Positions 35,640 to 45,488 are shown, counted from the stretch's first letter. The stretch: 64,000 nucleotides of DNA from Methanospirillum hungatei JF-1 (GCF_000013445.1 NC_007796.1:124001-188000), one strand, 5' to 3'. Numbers and translations: made by a program. Notes: generated by a model from the sequence alone, not told the origin.

Positions 35640-37283
35640 TTATTGGAGGACGGCACCAAGGTCAGCAGGGCCGACTGCAGCAGCATACCTGGCAAGGACG
35701 CCAGTAAGCGGTCTCTTGAGTGGTTTCCATCCCTTCTTCCGGTTCTCGATCTCATCAGCAGAAATATTCAGATTCACCGTCTTGGTAAACAGGTCAATAG
35801 AGATCTGGTCTCCATCCTTTACAAAGGCAATCGGACCGCCTGCCGCTGCTTCAGGTGCCACATGGCCGATACATGGTCCCCGTGTTCCGCCAGAGAACCG
35901 CCCGTCAGTGATAAGAGCGACCCTGCTGTATCCAAGTCCGACGAGTGCCGAAGTGGGTGACAGCATTTCAGGCATTCCTGGCCCGCCTTTCGGACCCTCA
36001 TACCTGATGACGATGATATCCCCCTCTTTTATCTCACGTGCAAGGATTGCTTTCATTGCCAGCTCTTCCCCGTCAAAGACACGGGCCGGTCCGGTATGCT
36101 TCCACATCTCATCCTGAACTGCCCCGCTTTTAATGACCGCCCCGTCTGGTGCAAGGCTACCGGTTAGGATCATCAACCCTCCGCTTTGGTGGACTGGCGA
36201 TTGTTCGGGTCGAATAACAGACTCATCTACATATTTGACTGAATCGGCGATAGTGTAGATATCCATGCCGGATACGGTCTGACAATTTTCAAGATGGCTC
36301 CTTATCTGCCTGAAGACTGCCGGAATTCCTCCTGCATGGTGGAGAGCTTGCATGGAGTGAGGACCAGCCGGCATCATTGATGCGATATGTGGTATCTGCT
36401 CTGATAACCGGTTAAATTCCTGCAGGTCAAAAGGTACTCCTGCTTCAGTTGCAATAGCCATCAGATGAAGGACGGTATTGGTTGAACCACCCAGGGCCAT
36501 ATCAACCCTGATAGCATTTCGAAGGCTTGCCGGGGTGATGATATCACGGGGAAGGATCTGTTTTCTTACCAGATCCACAATCCGTTTTCCGGTTCTGTAT
36601 GCAAGCCGGATTTTATCTGCATAGACTGCCGGAGTTGCGGCACACCCGGGAAGTGACATGCCCAGGGCTTCAGTCATACATGCCATGGTATTTGCAGTAT
36701 ACAGGCCCTGACATGAACCACACCCTGGCATCGCAGCAGTTTCAAGTTCGGTGAGTTCCTCCTCCGTCATGGTCCCTCCTGCCACCTTTCCGACTCCTTC
36801 AAAGACATCAGTCAGTGAGAGTTCACAGCCGTGGAGATTTCCAGGAAGCATATTACCCCCGGTCAGGACAATGGCAGGGATATTACATCTTCCTGCAGCC
36901 ATGAGCATACCAGGAACAATCTTGTCACACGTGCAGATGCAGACAATACCATCAAACTTGTGGGCCTGTATCATGAGTTCGACTGAATCTGCAATATTTT
37001 CCCGTGATGGGAGGGAGTACCGCATTCCTTCATGCCCCATGGCAATGCCGTCACAGATGCCGATGGTATTAAATTCAAAAGGAGTTCCTCCTCCGGCAGT
37101 TATCCCTTCTCTGACCCGTTCACCAAGAACCCGGAGATGGGTATGGCCGGGAACGATGGTGTTCCAAGAGTTTGCGATACCGATAAAGGGCTGGTGCATC
37201 TCACTCTCATCTATCCCGAGAGAACGGATGAGGGAACGATTGGGAGCCCGGGCATATCCTGCCTTGACATCATCACTCCGCAT
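35640..37283 (-). CDS. ilvD: Dihydroxy-acid dehydratase
   Basis: Dehydrates 2,3-dihydroxy-isovalerate and -methylvalerate in valine/isoleucine synthesis; contains an iron-sulfur cluster. Cluster Cys residues are seen in [11 protein letters not shown] and [16 protein letters not shown], and the C-terminal signature is [13 protein letters not shown]. The frame is open further upstream to 37361, but the family normally starts [17 protein letters not shown], so I use 37283 (547 residues). 37292 is the next possibility. Confidence 0.96.
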   Translation of the reverse strand: MRSDDVKAGYARAPNRSLIRSLGIDESEMHQPFIGIANSWNTIVPGHTHLRVLGERVREGITAGGGTPFEFNTIGICDGIAMGHEGMRYSLPSRENIADSVELMIQAHKFDGIVCICTCDKIVPGMLMAAGRCNIPAIVLTGGNMLPGNLHGCELSLTDVFEGVGKVAGGTMTEEELTELETAAMPGCGSCQGLYTANTMACMTEALGMSLPGCAATPAVYADKIRLAYRTGKRIVDLVRKQILPRDIITPASLRNAIRVDMALGGSTNTVLHLMAIATEAGVPFDLQEFNRLSEQIPHIASMMPAGPHSMQALHHAGGIPAVFRQIRSHLENCQTVSGMDIYTIADSVKYVDESVIRPEQSPVHQSGGLMILTGSLAPDGAVIKSGAVQDEMWKHTGPARVFDGEELAMKAILAREIKEGDIIVIRYEGPKGGPGMPEMLSPTSALVGLGYSRVALITDGRFSGGTRGPCIGHVAPEAAAGGPIAFVKDGDQISIDLFTKTVNLNISADEIENRKKGWKPLKRPLTGVLARYAAAVGPADLGAVLQ

Positions 37284-37330
37284 AATACTCATGAACAGAT
37301 AGGAGATGTCACTAAATAAAGGAAAGGTAG

Positions 37331-37361
37331 GTGGTGCAAAATAGGGTGTCAAATGCACCAC
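37331..37361. promoter_or_regulatory. 8-bp inverted repeat in the ilvD / Cys-cluster gene divergent region
   Basis: GTGGTGCA (37331-37338) and TGCACCAC (37354-37361) form a perfect inverted repeat with a 15-base spacer between two divergent starts. It is a plausible shared operator or a hairpin. Confidence 0.4.
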
Positions 37362-37385
37362 TTAGATCGGTGAGATTCAGATCAC

Positions 37386-37889
37386 ATGGTGCATATCAAT
37401 CGAAAACCTATACTGAGTATGGTTTTTACCTGTGCTCAATGTGGTCAGTGCTGCATGTACCTGGGAGACTATATTGTCATTGATGCAAAGACCGGGCCAT
37501 ATACCTTTTCCTGTTCCTGTGTTTCAACAAACACTCCTTTTCATGCCGTCGTTGATGAGGATAAACGAAAATTTTTTGATAACGATGAGTTTCCCCGTGC
37601 TCATCCTCATGCCTGTCCTTTTCTCCGACCGACTAATGACGGGAGGATCGTCTGCACCATTCATGAGACCAGCCCTGCCCAGTGCAAGATATACCGGTGT
37701 GTGGTAGTGCGAATTTACTCCGGTGAAAAACAGGTGGGGTATATCACCGGTATGGGTGCACTTCATTCAGATGATCCGGATTTGCGTTCCCTCTATGAAT
37801 TATGCGCCAAGCAAATTCCGCAGGGGGATGAGGAACGGGATGAATGGTTTGCCCGGTACTTTGAAAAACATGGGTACAGGACTGAATAG
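37386..37889 (+). CDS. YkgJ-family Cys-cluster protein
   Basis: A 167-residue protein (or 156 from 37419, MVFTCAQCGQCC) of the YkgJ/UPF0153 family, proposed to bind Zn or Fe-S. The conserved Cys motif CAQCGQCC near the N-terminus is followed by HACPFL, CTIHETSPAQCKIYRC. Function is unknown in any organism I can name with confidence. It is divergent from ilvD across the inverted repeat. Confidence 0.85.
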   Translation: MVHINRKPILSMVFTCAQCGQCCMYLGDYIVIDAKTGPYTFSCSCVSTNTPFHAVVDEDKRKFFDNDEFPRAHPHACPFLRPTNDGRIVCTIHETSPAQCKIYRCVVVRIYSGEKQVGYITGMGALHSDDPDLRSLYELCAKQIPQGDEERDEWFARYFEKHGYRTE

Positions 37890-37894
37890 TGGTA

Positions 37895-38470
37895 TCACCG
37901 CGAGTCAAGCCACGGACCTACATCTGCAGCATGGAGAATCTTTACTCCGATATTTTTCATGTCAAGCACGTTGGCTTCATGGATCTCTTTTGTCTGTGCC
38001 CCGGTTGCGTCATCGACGAGGATCGTTTCATAGTTAAAAGCCATTGCATCAAATACCGTAGTCCGGATACAGTTCGGTGTCTGGATTCCTCCCACAACAA
38101 CGATGTTTACCCCGAGGGTCCGGAGCATCAGGTCAAGGGTAGTTCCAATAAAGGCACTCATCCGTACCTTCTCGATCAGGTGCTCACCTGGGACTGGTGT
38201 GAGTTCATCGATAACCGCAGCACTATGTGACCCCCTGACTGCAAATGGTTTGTCTTTAAACAGGTCAGCCCTGAACCATTCAACATCTGAACCATCCGGT
38301 TCATGAACCCTGACGATATGGAAAACCGGGAGATGTTTTCCGCGAAATAGAGAAAGCAATTGAGTAAGGGGGGTGATGACTGCCTGTGCTCCGGCAACAG
38401 GGAGAACTGCATGAGCTGAGGCAAAATCATTCTGCATATCGATGATGAGGAGTGCAGGTTTTTGTGCCAT
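37895..38470 (-). CDS. Isochorismatase-family cysteine hydrolase
   Basis: A 191-residue alpha/beta hydrolase of the isochorismatase/nicotinamidase group. The catalytic triad is visible: Asp in LLIIDMQNDF, Lys in IEKVRMSAF and Cys in GGIQTPNCIRTT. The conserved cis-peptide neighbour region GGIQTPNC is intact. Substrate unknown: nicotinamidase or a related amidase is possible. It ends five bases from the convergent Cys-cluster gene. Confidence 0.9.
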   Translation of the reverse strand: MAQKPALLIIDMQNDFASAHAVLPVAGAQAVITPLTQLLSLFRGKHLPVFHIVRVHEPDGSDVEWFRADLFKDKPFAVRGSHSAAVIDELTPVPGEHLIEKVRMSAFIGTTLDLMLRTLGVNIVVVGGIQTPNCIRTTVFDAMAFNYETILVDDATGAQTKEIHEANVLDMKNIGVKILHAADVGPWLDSR

Positions 38471-38686
38471 ATATATGGATGGGATTATGGTTTCATCATA
38501 GTTGTGACTGGGTCACTGAGAAAGCGATTATCAAGATACGTCTTCAGGTGGAGAGTAAAAATAGTTTTTTTGGGCAGTATCATCCGGAAATTGTTCGAAC
38601 CATAAGTTGGTTAAATACTAGGCAATGATGTGATATCCATGAGGTTTTTCGATATTGCCATATGGAAAAAATGATGAAGTATTACT

Positions 38687-39004
38687 ATGAGTACAACCTC
38701 TCCCTCATCCCTTCCAATTGTTCTATCAGAATTGAATAGCCATATTGATAAGATAAGGGGGACGTATGGGGTGACAAGACTTGGAGTCTTTGGCTCTGTC
38801 AGCCGGAGAGAGGATACTCTGGATAGCGATATTGATATTCTGGTGGATTTTCCCCCTGAAAAAGGGATATACAGGAAATTTATTCATTTGGCAGATGAAC
38901 TGGAAGAAATTTTTGGCCGGTCAGTTGATCTTGTAACCGTAAAATGATTATCCCCATTTATACGACCATATGTTGAACGAGAGGTGATTTGGGTTTATGG
39001 ATGA
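38687..39004 (+). pseudogene. MntA-like nucleotidyltransferase gene truncated by an in-frame TGA
   Basis: The frame encodes an MNT-type nucleotidyltransferase (GVFGSVSRREDTLDSDIDIL catalytic signature) and stops at 38945-38947 after DLVTVK. Beyond that TGA the same frame continues with LSPFIRPYVEREVIWVYG to a second TGA at 39002-39004. That matches the usual C-terminus of this family, so the first TGA is a nonsense mutation. The catalytic part is intact and a shortened 86-residue protein could still be made. Confidence 0.72.
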
Positions 39005-39479
39005 TATCATATTCCTTTCTCACATCCTGGAAGAGACTCGGGTTTTTCTCTCAAGGATGGCTCTGATCCTTTGTATCGTCCTTTGCATGATTGGACCCAT
39101 TCAGGCAGAACGGGTATTCTTCTCTGATGGCACGTTGTACAATGGTTCTCTATCGAAAGATGATATTCTGAAACAGTTTGAAGAATACACCGGTGAGGGA
39201 CCGGTGATTGTGTTTCATGATCTCATCTGTCAATCATGTCAGGATGCGATGGATTATTTCAGGGAATTTGAGCAGATTTACCCGGAAATCCCTATTGTAT
39301 ACTATGACCTTCATGGCAACACGACCAATAAACTGCTATTTGAAGAGTACATGACGATCTATCACCAAAAAAACCTCCTTGCACCAACCGTTTTTGTGGG
39401 TCCTGCAGGGATTGAAGGGAATGAGTCAATACGGCTGGTCTTTGAACCGTTTGCTCTATTATATGTAGATAATCAGTGA
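38997..39479 (+). CDS. Thioredoxin-like secreted protein with a hepT-like start fused in frame (chimera)
   Basis: From 38997 the frame begins with MDDIIFLSHILEETRVFLSR, which looks like the start of a DUF86/HepT partner expected after the mntA-like gene. From 39057 (MALILCIVLCMIG) it becomes a signal-peptide protein with a thioredoxin-like domain: CQSC redox motif in HDLICQSCQDAMDYF, followed by VYYDLHGNTTN and PTVFVGPAGIEG. The secreted protein start at 39057 is preferred (140 residues). Homologues often continue into membrane segments, so this copy may be truncated. It may have arisen by deletion joining two genes. Confidence 0.6.
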   Translation: MDDIIFLSHILEETRVFLSRMALILCIVLCMIGPIQAERVFFSDGTLYNGSLSKDDILKQFEEYTGEGPVIVFHDLICQSCQDAMDYFREFEQIYPEIPIVYYDLHGNTTNKLLFEEYMTIYHQKNLLAPTVFVGPAGIEGNESIRLVFEPFALLYVDNQ

Positions 39480-39567
39480 ATTTTATAAAACAATATTTCG
39501 TGTGGCGTTTCAAATCGTCAGGAATTAGTCTCTTAAAAGCGCACCACGCTATAAGAATTGTGATACC

Positions 39568-39750
39568 ATGTCCCCAATAAGCGAGAGAGTGACCAGGAAG
39601 AAGAAGATAGATCCACTCCTTCGCACATTCGGATGGGACATTTTTTTTACGATCATCTTGAGGTTGAACGGGCATTTGAAAGCGGTCTTAGTCAGATGAT
39701 CACCGATTTCAATATGGCAATCTGTGCAGAAGGATGAGTTATGGGGTTAG
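39568..39750 (+). other. Short gene remnant resembling a type I restriction subunit start
   Basis: MSPISERVTRKKKIDPLLRT at 39568 resembles the N-terminus of type I restriction R subunits or related proteins, but the frame soon leaves any recognisable sequence. Another frame continues with EVERAFESGLSQMITDF to about 39737. It is a remnant at best. Confidence 0.3.
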
Positions 39751-40324
39751 GTAATATATACTGCCGCCAATATGTCTGTGGTTTAGATGAGATCAGAGGA
39801 ATAACATGAAAATCTGTAGTCTTTCACTCAAGGGATTTCGTTCTTTTAAAGATATTTCATGGTCACCCGAAAGTCTTAACATAGTTATTGGACCGAATGG
39901 AAGCGGGAAATCAAACCTTCTCAAATTACTGGATATGATTCGTCTGTATGCTGATGGAGAATTCAGAGATTATGTCCTTCGTGAAGGAGGGAGGGATCAG
40001 ATTCTTTGGGATAATCAGGCAGAGAAAATAGAGATTCATATCAACTTTTGCAGAGATGGGGACCATGAACAAATCGCCTCTTTCGATCTTGAATATTCTC
40101 TTCAGATTAGGAAAAAGGGATATGAGGGAGATTTTCAGATCGAACAAGAATTTTTACGTACTATACATGTTCCTTCTGAACTTCATGAATCTGTCACTTT
40201 TTAGAACGAAATCCTTCACTCTCATATTTCCGTAATAATGTCGACGCTGATTCAATCTCGATGGAAATTGAATCCACCGAGACACTTTTATCACAATTAA
40301 AAACTCCATTTACAAAAGATTCTA

Positions 40325-42066
40325 GAGGGTGTTGCATGACTAAAATTTGGAAAATTTTTGGTAAGTACTTTTTCTTATCAACATCTTTAGAAAATTGTCT
40401 CCGATCATTCTGCCCAAAGATGATAATGCATCGGACAATATTGAATAAGGTATTCTAATACCCACTCCCTTATTACAGATAATATGCCGCTTCTTTTGCA
40501 GGATCAGTTCTCTGAATTTCTTCAACTCCCCTCTTGAACAGACCTTCCGAAGATTCTGTGTTAAACAAATCAAACTCCATTCATCCTGACAATGTGATAT
40601 TCCCCTTCTCTGCAATTTTCTTAAATTGCGATTTTCTTTAATCCATCCAAATGCGGGTTCAACAATCGTTTTTCGTTGTGAATATGTCTTTTTGGCACCA
40701 TACGGAGTCATTGTCACTTCCATAATCCCTTTAGCAATAGAAGCGGGTGTTGGAATATTATCATCTTGAATGAGATTTCTCGTACACCAATCACCAATAG
40801 ATGCTAACGTTGGAATACTGCAAATGCCATCAAAAAGTTGATCGGAAATTCGTTCAAGTTCAAGTAAACTTCTCTCGAGGCCTCTAATACTGAAAATATC
40901 TGGTTCATGGCATGTAGAACAGAGAAATCCAATATCCTGCTGTTTCATATACAGATAGTTTTCATAGCTCCAATAACCAGCATCAGTAAGTAAATTAAGA
41001 TATTCAAGCGATAAGCCGGTTAATTGAGCAATTTCCTCTAATCTTTCATAACATGGTTGAAGTAATCTGTAATCAACGGGTGAATTACTTAAAAACGGAA
41101 CCAGAATATAGCCATCCTGGTTTACAATTATCTGGCCATTATATCCTTGAATACAACCAGGCCCACTTTTCATTATTGAACTATCAGGATCTGTAGTGTT
41201 TGCAAGACTTTGTTCATCAGGGTTTTTTGCAGGCTTTTTAGGTTTTCTACCTCGTTTCCTTTTTCCAGACTCTCTCTCCTCTTCCTCCCTTTGGGCAATC
41301 TTCTCTTCCTTTTTTTGGGATTTCTCCTTATGTTCAGCCTCAAGTCGTTCTTTTGCTTGAATGAATCGTTTTATCCTTTTTGAGTGAGTCTTAAAATCAT
41401 CGGGAACCTCGTTACCTGATTTATCCGGGCCATAAAGACGATCCTCGACATCATCTTTTTCTTGGACTTCCTTTAGATATTTTTGAATTTCTCCCTCAAT
41501 CTTTTCATATGGCATGTTCGATCCAAGTGAAGCATTCGCCTTTAGTTTTGTTCCATCCAAGGCGAGAAGGACGTTATTGATTAATCCTGCTTCATTAAGG
41601 AGAGTCAATACTGGAATGAAAAGTTGTCCAATAAAAGAACTGTTTTTCTTGATAAATCGCGAGATTGTGGAATGGTCTGGGAGAGAATTGCGGGTTACTA
41701 TTCTAAATCCTACATCGTATCTGCATTTATTCTCTATTTGACGGCTTGAACGAACTCCATTAAAATATGAGTAAATGATCAAACCAGTCATTATTTCTGG
41801 ATGATAAAATGCCGCACCTTGGCCGTCTTCCCGGTATTCCTTATATAATGGGGATAGGTCGAGAATTGAGATTAAATCAATTAATATATGACAGAAATCA
41901 TCACTCGGAACCCAGTCTCTAATATCCTCAGGGAGAAGGTAAAGTTGTTCAAAATCCCGACCTATCGTATTATACATTGAGTATATGTTGGACGTACTAA
42001 GGTAAAGTACTTTTGATTGACCTTAGTTAAAAAATTATGGGGGGATCTGAGTTGTGCAACACCCTC
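40325..42066. mobile_element. IS1182-like insertion sequence
   Basis: 1742-bp element bounded by inverted ends: GAGGGTGTTGCA at the left and its complement TGCAACACCCTC at the right. It is flanked by TCTA at 40321-40324 and 42067-42070, a likely 4-bp target duplication. One transposase gene fills it. It disrupts the AAA ATPase gene. Confidence 0.9.
40340..41977 (-). CDS. IS1182-family DDE transposase
   Basis: A 545-residue transposase of the IS1182 group. The N-terminal DUF772 region has HPEIMTGLIIYSYFNGVRSS and SLPDHSTISRFIKK. Catalytic acids are the D in LLALDGTKLKANAS, the D in LLTDAGYWSYENY and the E in IVEPAFGWIKENRNLRK. A Lys/Glu-rich insertion (about 195-250) separates them. The frame is complete, so the element may still be active. 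Confidence 0.93.
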   Translation of the reverse strand: MYNTIGRDFEQLYLLPEDIRDWVPSDDFCHILIDLISILDLSPLYKEYREDGQGAAFYHPEIMTGLIIYSYFNGVRSSRQIENKCRYDVGFRIVTRNSLPDHSTISRFIKKNSSFIGQLFIPVLTLLNEAGLINNVLLALDGTKLKANASLGSNMPYEKIEGEIQKYLKEVQEKDDVEDRLYGPDKSGNEVPDDFKTHSKRIKRFIQAKERLEAEHKEKSQKKEEKIAQREEEERESGKRKRGRKPKKPAKNPDEQSLANTTDPDSSIMKSGPGCIQGYNGQIIVNQDGYILVPFLSNSPVDYRLLQPCYERLEEIAQLTGLSLEYLNLLTDAGYWSYENYLYMKQQDIGFLCSTCHEPDIFSIRGLERSLLELERISDQLFDGICSIPTLASIGDWCTRNLIQDDNIPTPASIAKGIMEVTMTPYGAKKTYSQRKTIVEPAFGWIKENRNLRKLQRRGISHCQDEWSLICLTQNLRKVCSRGELKKFRELILQKKRHIICNKGVGIRIPYSILSDALSSLGRMIGDNFLKMLIRKSTYQKFSKF

Positions 42067-42730
42067 TCTATTCCCTCAAAATTACAGAAGTTAATTTCTT
42101 CCTGGAGAATTTTTCAGTCATAGATACTTCTCCCCATTCACCGATTCGCAAACCGACGATATCAAGATGTGATACTGCCCTTTTCTTAGATGGAAGTAAC
42201 CTCATCTCAGTGCGTCACACTCTCTATACAACCAACCGTGAATTTGAACGATCAATAGACCTTGCAATGGTTGCAGCATTTGGAGAAGATTACGATAAAC
42301 TTGTTTTTCCCCCAGCTGCGGATAAACAGATCCAGCTCAGGATCAGGTGGAAGACTCTTAAACAGGAGCGATCTGCATCAGATATTTCAGATGGAACCCT
42401 CCGGTACCTGTTTCTGCTCACAATTCTGGCTCACCCTGATTCTGGTTCTTTGATAGCAATTGACGAACCGGAAACCGGCCTTCATCCTGCTATGATGCGG
42501 ATAGTTGCAGAATACGCAAAAGAGATGTCACAACGAACACAGGTTATTATTCGCACTCATTCATCTGAATTTTTTACGGCCTGTGGGGGGTTTATTCCGA
42601 GCACTTTAATTATTGAATGGAAAGAGGGTGCATCTGTGATGCGACAAGTTTCCGAAGAGAAGCTTAAATATTGGCTTGAATATTATACGCTTGGGTCCCT
42701 CTTTTTCTCAGGTGAGCTTGAGGGGATGGA

Positions 42731-42865
42731 ATGAGATTTATCCTGATTGTTGAAGGCGATACTGAAAAAAGGTCAATTGAGGGGCTGATCAGAAAGCATC
42801 TTGCAGAAAAGACCAGGCAGAATATCCGGGTAACAGCGATTTATATCAACGGGTATGGGAATTAA
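42731..42865 (+). pseudogene. DUF4276-like (TOPRIM-fold) gene, truncated
   Basis: Starts four bases inside the ATPase end (ATGA overlap) with MRFILIVEGDTEKRSIEGLI, the DUF4276 start containing the conserved EGxTE. The frame ends at residue 44; only short pieces can be recognised downstream to about 43000 (for example VIDFYDRR). AAA ATPase plus DUF4276 pairs are found in defence-type loci (inference from family knowledge); here both are broken. Confidence 0.72.
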
Positions 42866-43075
42866 GTCCTGATGGGAAGGGTGGATCCACAGAAGGTATA
42901 CGAAAAATGTCCGAATTATCGTGCGATGATTGATTTTTTGTTTCACTTGTTTGAACTGGTTGTGTGATTGATTTTTATGACCGACGTTGTCGGCAAACTC
43001 TGGGGTTTTTATAATGCGCCCGGATAAAATCACTCCTTCAGTCTTACTTTCAAAAAAAAGGATTTTTTCGCTATC

Positions 43076-44284
43076 TCACTCCTCTCTCACACACCCACAT
43101 TTCCGTGCCATCTCTGCAACCGCCGCTGCCACCACCTGGGCAACCCCCCGGTCCAGGGGATCCGGAAGGATTTTTTCCGGTGTCGGATCTTTCACATACA
43201 GGGCAATAGCATGAGCTGCAGCAATCTTCATCTCCTCACTTATTTTCGTTGCACCTGCATCAAGAGCCCCTCTGAACACACCCGGAAACACAAGGACATT
43301 ATTTACCTGGTTTGGGAAGTCCGACCGGCCGGTACCGATAATTGCAGCTCCCCCTGCTCGGGCTTCATCAGGCATGATCTCCGGAGTCGGGTTTGCAAGA
43401 GCCAGGACAATCGGATCCGGATTCATCTGCCGCACCATATCAGCCGTCACCAGGTTTCCTGATGAAACTCCGACAAAGACATCAGCCCCCCGTAATGCAT
43501 CGGAGAGCGTTCCGGTCCTGAGCATCTTGTTCGTTTCATCACCGAGCAGGTATTTGTAGATATTATGATAGAGCCCGTGACGTCCCCGGTAGATGATCCC
43601 TTCTCGGTCACAAACGATGAGTTCTTTTACTGCTGTACATGTCTCCCCTTCATATCCGATACATTTCAGCAGCCGGCAGATGGCATATCCTGCAGCTCCA
43701 GCACCTGATACCACGACGGTGAGGTCTTTGAATTTTTTTCCGGTCACCTTACAGGCATTTATGAGGGCTGCAAGAACTGCAATGGCAGCACCATGCTGAT
43801 CATCATGCATCACCGGAATACCGAGATTTTGAAGTTCCTCTTCAATCTCGAAACACCGGGGAGCCGCGATATCTTCGAGGTTAATTCCCCCGAATACCGG
43901 TGCAATGCTGCGTATATGACCGATCAGATCATCATGGTCTCCGTTAATACAGATGGGAAAGGCATCAATCCCGGCAAACTCCTTGAAGAGAATTGCCTTC
44001 CCTTCCATAACTGGAATTGCCGCTGTCGGACCAATATTTCCAAGTCCCAGGACGGCAGTTCCATCGGTGATGATAGCGATGGTATTACGTTTTAATGTAC
44101 AGGAAAATGCCCGTGTTTCATCCTCGGCAATGTACCGGCAGACATGAGCAACACCGGGAGTATAGGCAAGTGAGAGGTCCTCTCTGGTCTGCACCGGGAC
44201 TTTAGACTGAACAGCAAGTTTTCCCTGATGTTCCAGGTGCAGTGCCAGTGATTTCTGTGCGATCTCCTCACGGTCAATATCCAT
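43076..44284 (-). CDS. NAD(P)-dependent malic enzyme
   Basis: Oxidative decarboxylation of malate to pyruvate, or a related malate dehydrogenase reaction. The 402-residue protein has the short malic-enzyme architecture: SLAYTPGVAHVC, DGTAVLGLGNIGP, EDIAAPRCFEIEEEL, MHDDQHGAAI and the Rossmann motif VVSGAGAAGYAICRLL. There is no phosphotransacetylase domain. In methanogens it could serve pyruvate supply. Gene stands alone. Confidence 0.94.
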   Translation of the reverse strand: MDIDREEIAQKSLALHLEHQGKLAVQSKVPVQTREDLSLAYTPGVAHVCRYIAEDETRAFSCTLKRNTIAIITDGTAVLGLGNIGPTAAIPVMEGKAILFKEFAGIDAFPICINGDHDDLIGHIRSIAPVFGGINLEDIAAPRCFEIEEELQNLGIPVMHDDQHGAAIAVLAALINACKVTGKKFKDLTVVVSGAGAAGYAICRLLKCIGYEGETCTAVKELIVCDREGIIYRGRHGLYHNIYKYLLGDETNKMLRTGTLSDALRGADVFVGVSSGNLVTADMVRQMNPDPIVLALANPTPEIMPDEARAGGAAIIGTGRSDFPNQVNNVLVFPGVFRGALDAGATKISEEMKIAAAHAIALYVKDPTPEKILPDPLDRGVAQVVAAAVAEMARKCGCVREE

Positions 44285-44347
44285 GAAATGAGAGTCTCAT
44301 CGGTTGGATATCAATGTTTGGAAATGTCAAAGAAAGAAAAAAAAGGA

Positions 44348-45247
44348 TCAGGGTTCGCGGTAGGGATTGACAATTCGTATTGTTGGTTTTGCACTCTGAC
44401 CGTTCTGCCGTGGTGCTGCGGTCTGGAATGTCTGCTCTTCAGACATAATACTTGACTTACTGACAACCATGTATCCCCGTGAATCAAGGGCATACTGAAC
44501 CCCTTCCTGCAGCGTTGCGCGGGTTACGATATCCTTCAGGTCGATACCAAGTTTTACCATCATCATGGCTACTTCAGGTTTTACACCGGTCATGATAACC
44601 TGGGAGCCCAGAAGTTTGACTGCCGTGGTTGCCTTGATGATATGAGTTGCCACCATCTCGTCGATGTGGGTGATTCCTGTCCCGTCCATGATAATTGATC
44701 TGGCCCGTTCACGGCTGATGGCATCCAAGAGTTGCTCGATCATCTTATTTGCCCGTTCGGCATCGAGCGTTCCAATCATGGGGAGGACAAGGATCTCATC
44801 CCATATCTTGGTAATCGGAGTGGAGAGTTCAAGAATTGCAGCATTCTTTTCACGGATGGATATCTCGGCTGCCAGCTGATCACTGATATCTTCAAACCTA
44901 ACCAGGATCTGATCCTCATTTGAGGAGCCGTACCGTCTCATCACCCCGGCCTTTACAATGAAGGTCTTTTTCCCCTGCGGGATGGGGATCTCGACCTCAA
45001 AGTGTTTGACCTCATTACCAGCATTTTTCAGGCTTTCCAGGGTCTGTCTGATCACCGGAATATTCAGGATTCCATTTCCGATTTCATAGACTGATCTGCC
45101 TTCGATATCTGCCCTATTCACCCCGAACGTCTGATCAAAAGCACGGTTACCAAAGACAACTGCATATTTTTCATTTAATACAAAAAGAGGTTCATCAATC
45201 GACTGAATTATCTCAAATGGATCAACATTGAGGGTCCTGGTTGACAT
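44348..45247 (-). CDS. PAS-STAS regulator (RsbR-like)
   Basis: A 299-residue cytoplasmic protein: an N-terminal PAS domain (about 10-130, DEPLFVLNEKYAVVFGNRAF) and a C-terminal STAS domain (about 145-260, PITKIWDEILVLPMIGTLD, SIIMDGTGITHIDEMVATHI). A short tail rich in Ser/Gln/Arg follows. In bacteria, RsbR-type STAS proteins form stressosomes. In STAS of this type a Thr/Ser is phosphorylated by a partner kinase; DGTGITHID contains candidates. No partner kinase lies in the neighbourhood. A 370-base region before it contains the candidate RNA at 45363-45488. Confidence 0.88.
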   Translation of the reverse strand: MSTRTLNVDPFEIIQSIDEPLFVLNEKYAVVFGNRAFDQTFGVNRADIEGRSVYEIGNGILNIPVIRQTLESLKNAGNEVKHFEVEIPIPQGKKTFIVKAGVMRRYGSSNEDQILVRFEDISDQLAAEISIREKNAAILELSTPITKIWDEILVLPMIGTLDAERANKMIEQLLDAISRERARSIIMDGTGITHIDEMVATHIIKATTAVKLLGSQVIMTGVKPEVAMMMVKLGIDLKDIVTRATLQEGVQYALDSRGYMVVSKSSIMSEEQTFQTAAPRQNGQSAKPTIRIVNPYREP

Positions 45248-45362
45248 ATAGATGATCTATTCTCACCGGTTGATGTTATTACTTTTCATTAGATATCTAC
45301 ATCACAGATACAACGGAGATCCTGATTACGTATGACAGAAAATAATCGGAACGAATTTACGT

Positions 45363-45488
45363 AAAAACCGGGGGTTGCCCCGGTCCGGAGGAGGATAGCG
45401 ATAATGAACGCTGTAAGTTCGGAGCATAGGTTATCCGGCGACCAAACCGGAAATCTCTCCTGCCACCCGGGGGGATGGCGGTGTGATA
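45363..45488 (-). ncRNA. Candidate structured non-coding RNA
   Basis: On the minus strand a GC-rich block with several hairpins stands in an AT-rich gap. From 5' to 3': GCCATCCC/GGGTGGC, CCGG-TTTGGTCG-CCGG, a GGATA/TATCC helix enclosing AGCG-TTCATTAT-CGCT, and a terminal ACCGGGG-CAAC-CCCCGGT hairpin followed by TTTTT at 45363-45367. A TATA box lies about 25 bases upstream of the expected start. The terminal hairpin plus U-run looks like a terminator. I do not recognise the family. It may be a small RNA or a leader of the PAS-STAS gene, which starts 116 bases further down. Confidence 0.6.

Larger units (their letters stand above)
39806..42734 (+). pseudogene. AAA ATPase gene (AAA_21/OLD-like) split by an IS element and frameshifts
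   Basis: The 5' part (39806-40324) encodes MKICSLSLKGFRSFKDISW with Walker A GPNGSGKSN. A one-base loss in a T-run near 40199 shifts frame: the next frame continues LERNPSLSYFRNNVDADSI up to the insertion at 40324. After the IS the 3' part (42067-42734) resumes, with another shift near 42120. It then shows the signature-like SDISDGTLRYLFLL, Walker B LIAIDEPETGLHPAMMRI and the H-loop IIRTHSSEF. The last codons overlap the DUF4276 gene start (ATGA). An intact ancestor would be about 390 residues. It is now certainly non-functional as one protein. Confidence 0.9.

Noticed and set aside
45363-45488. SRP RNA, RNase P RNA, H/ACA guide or a known riboswitch for the structured block
   Set aside because: Length and motifs do not match: no GGAA-type SRP apex with a long helix, no RNase P conserved regions, no terminal ACA, and no cobalamin or TPP signature.
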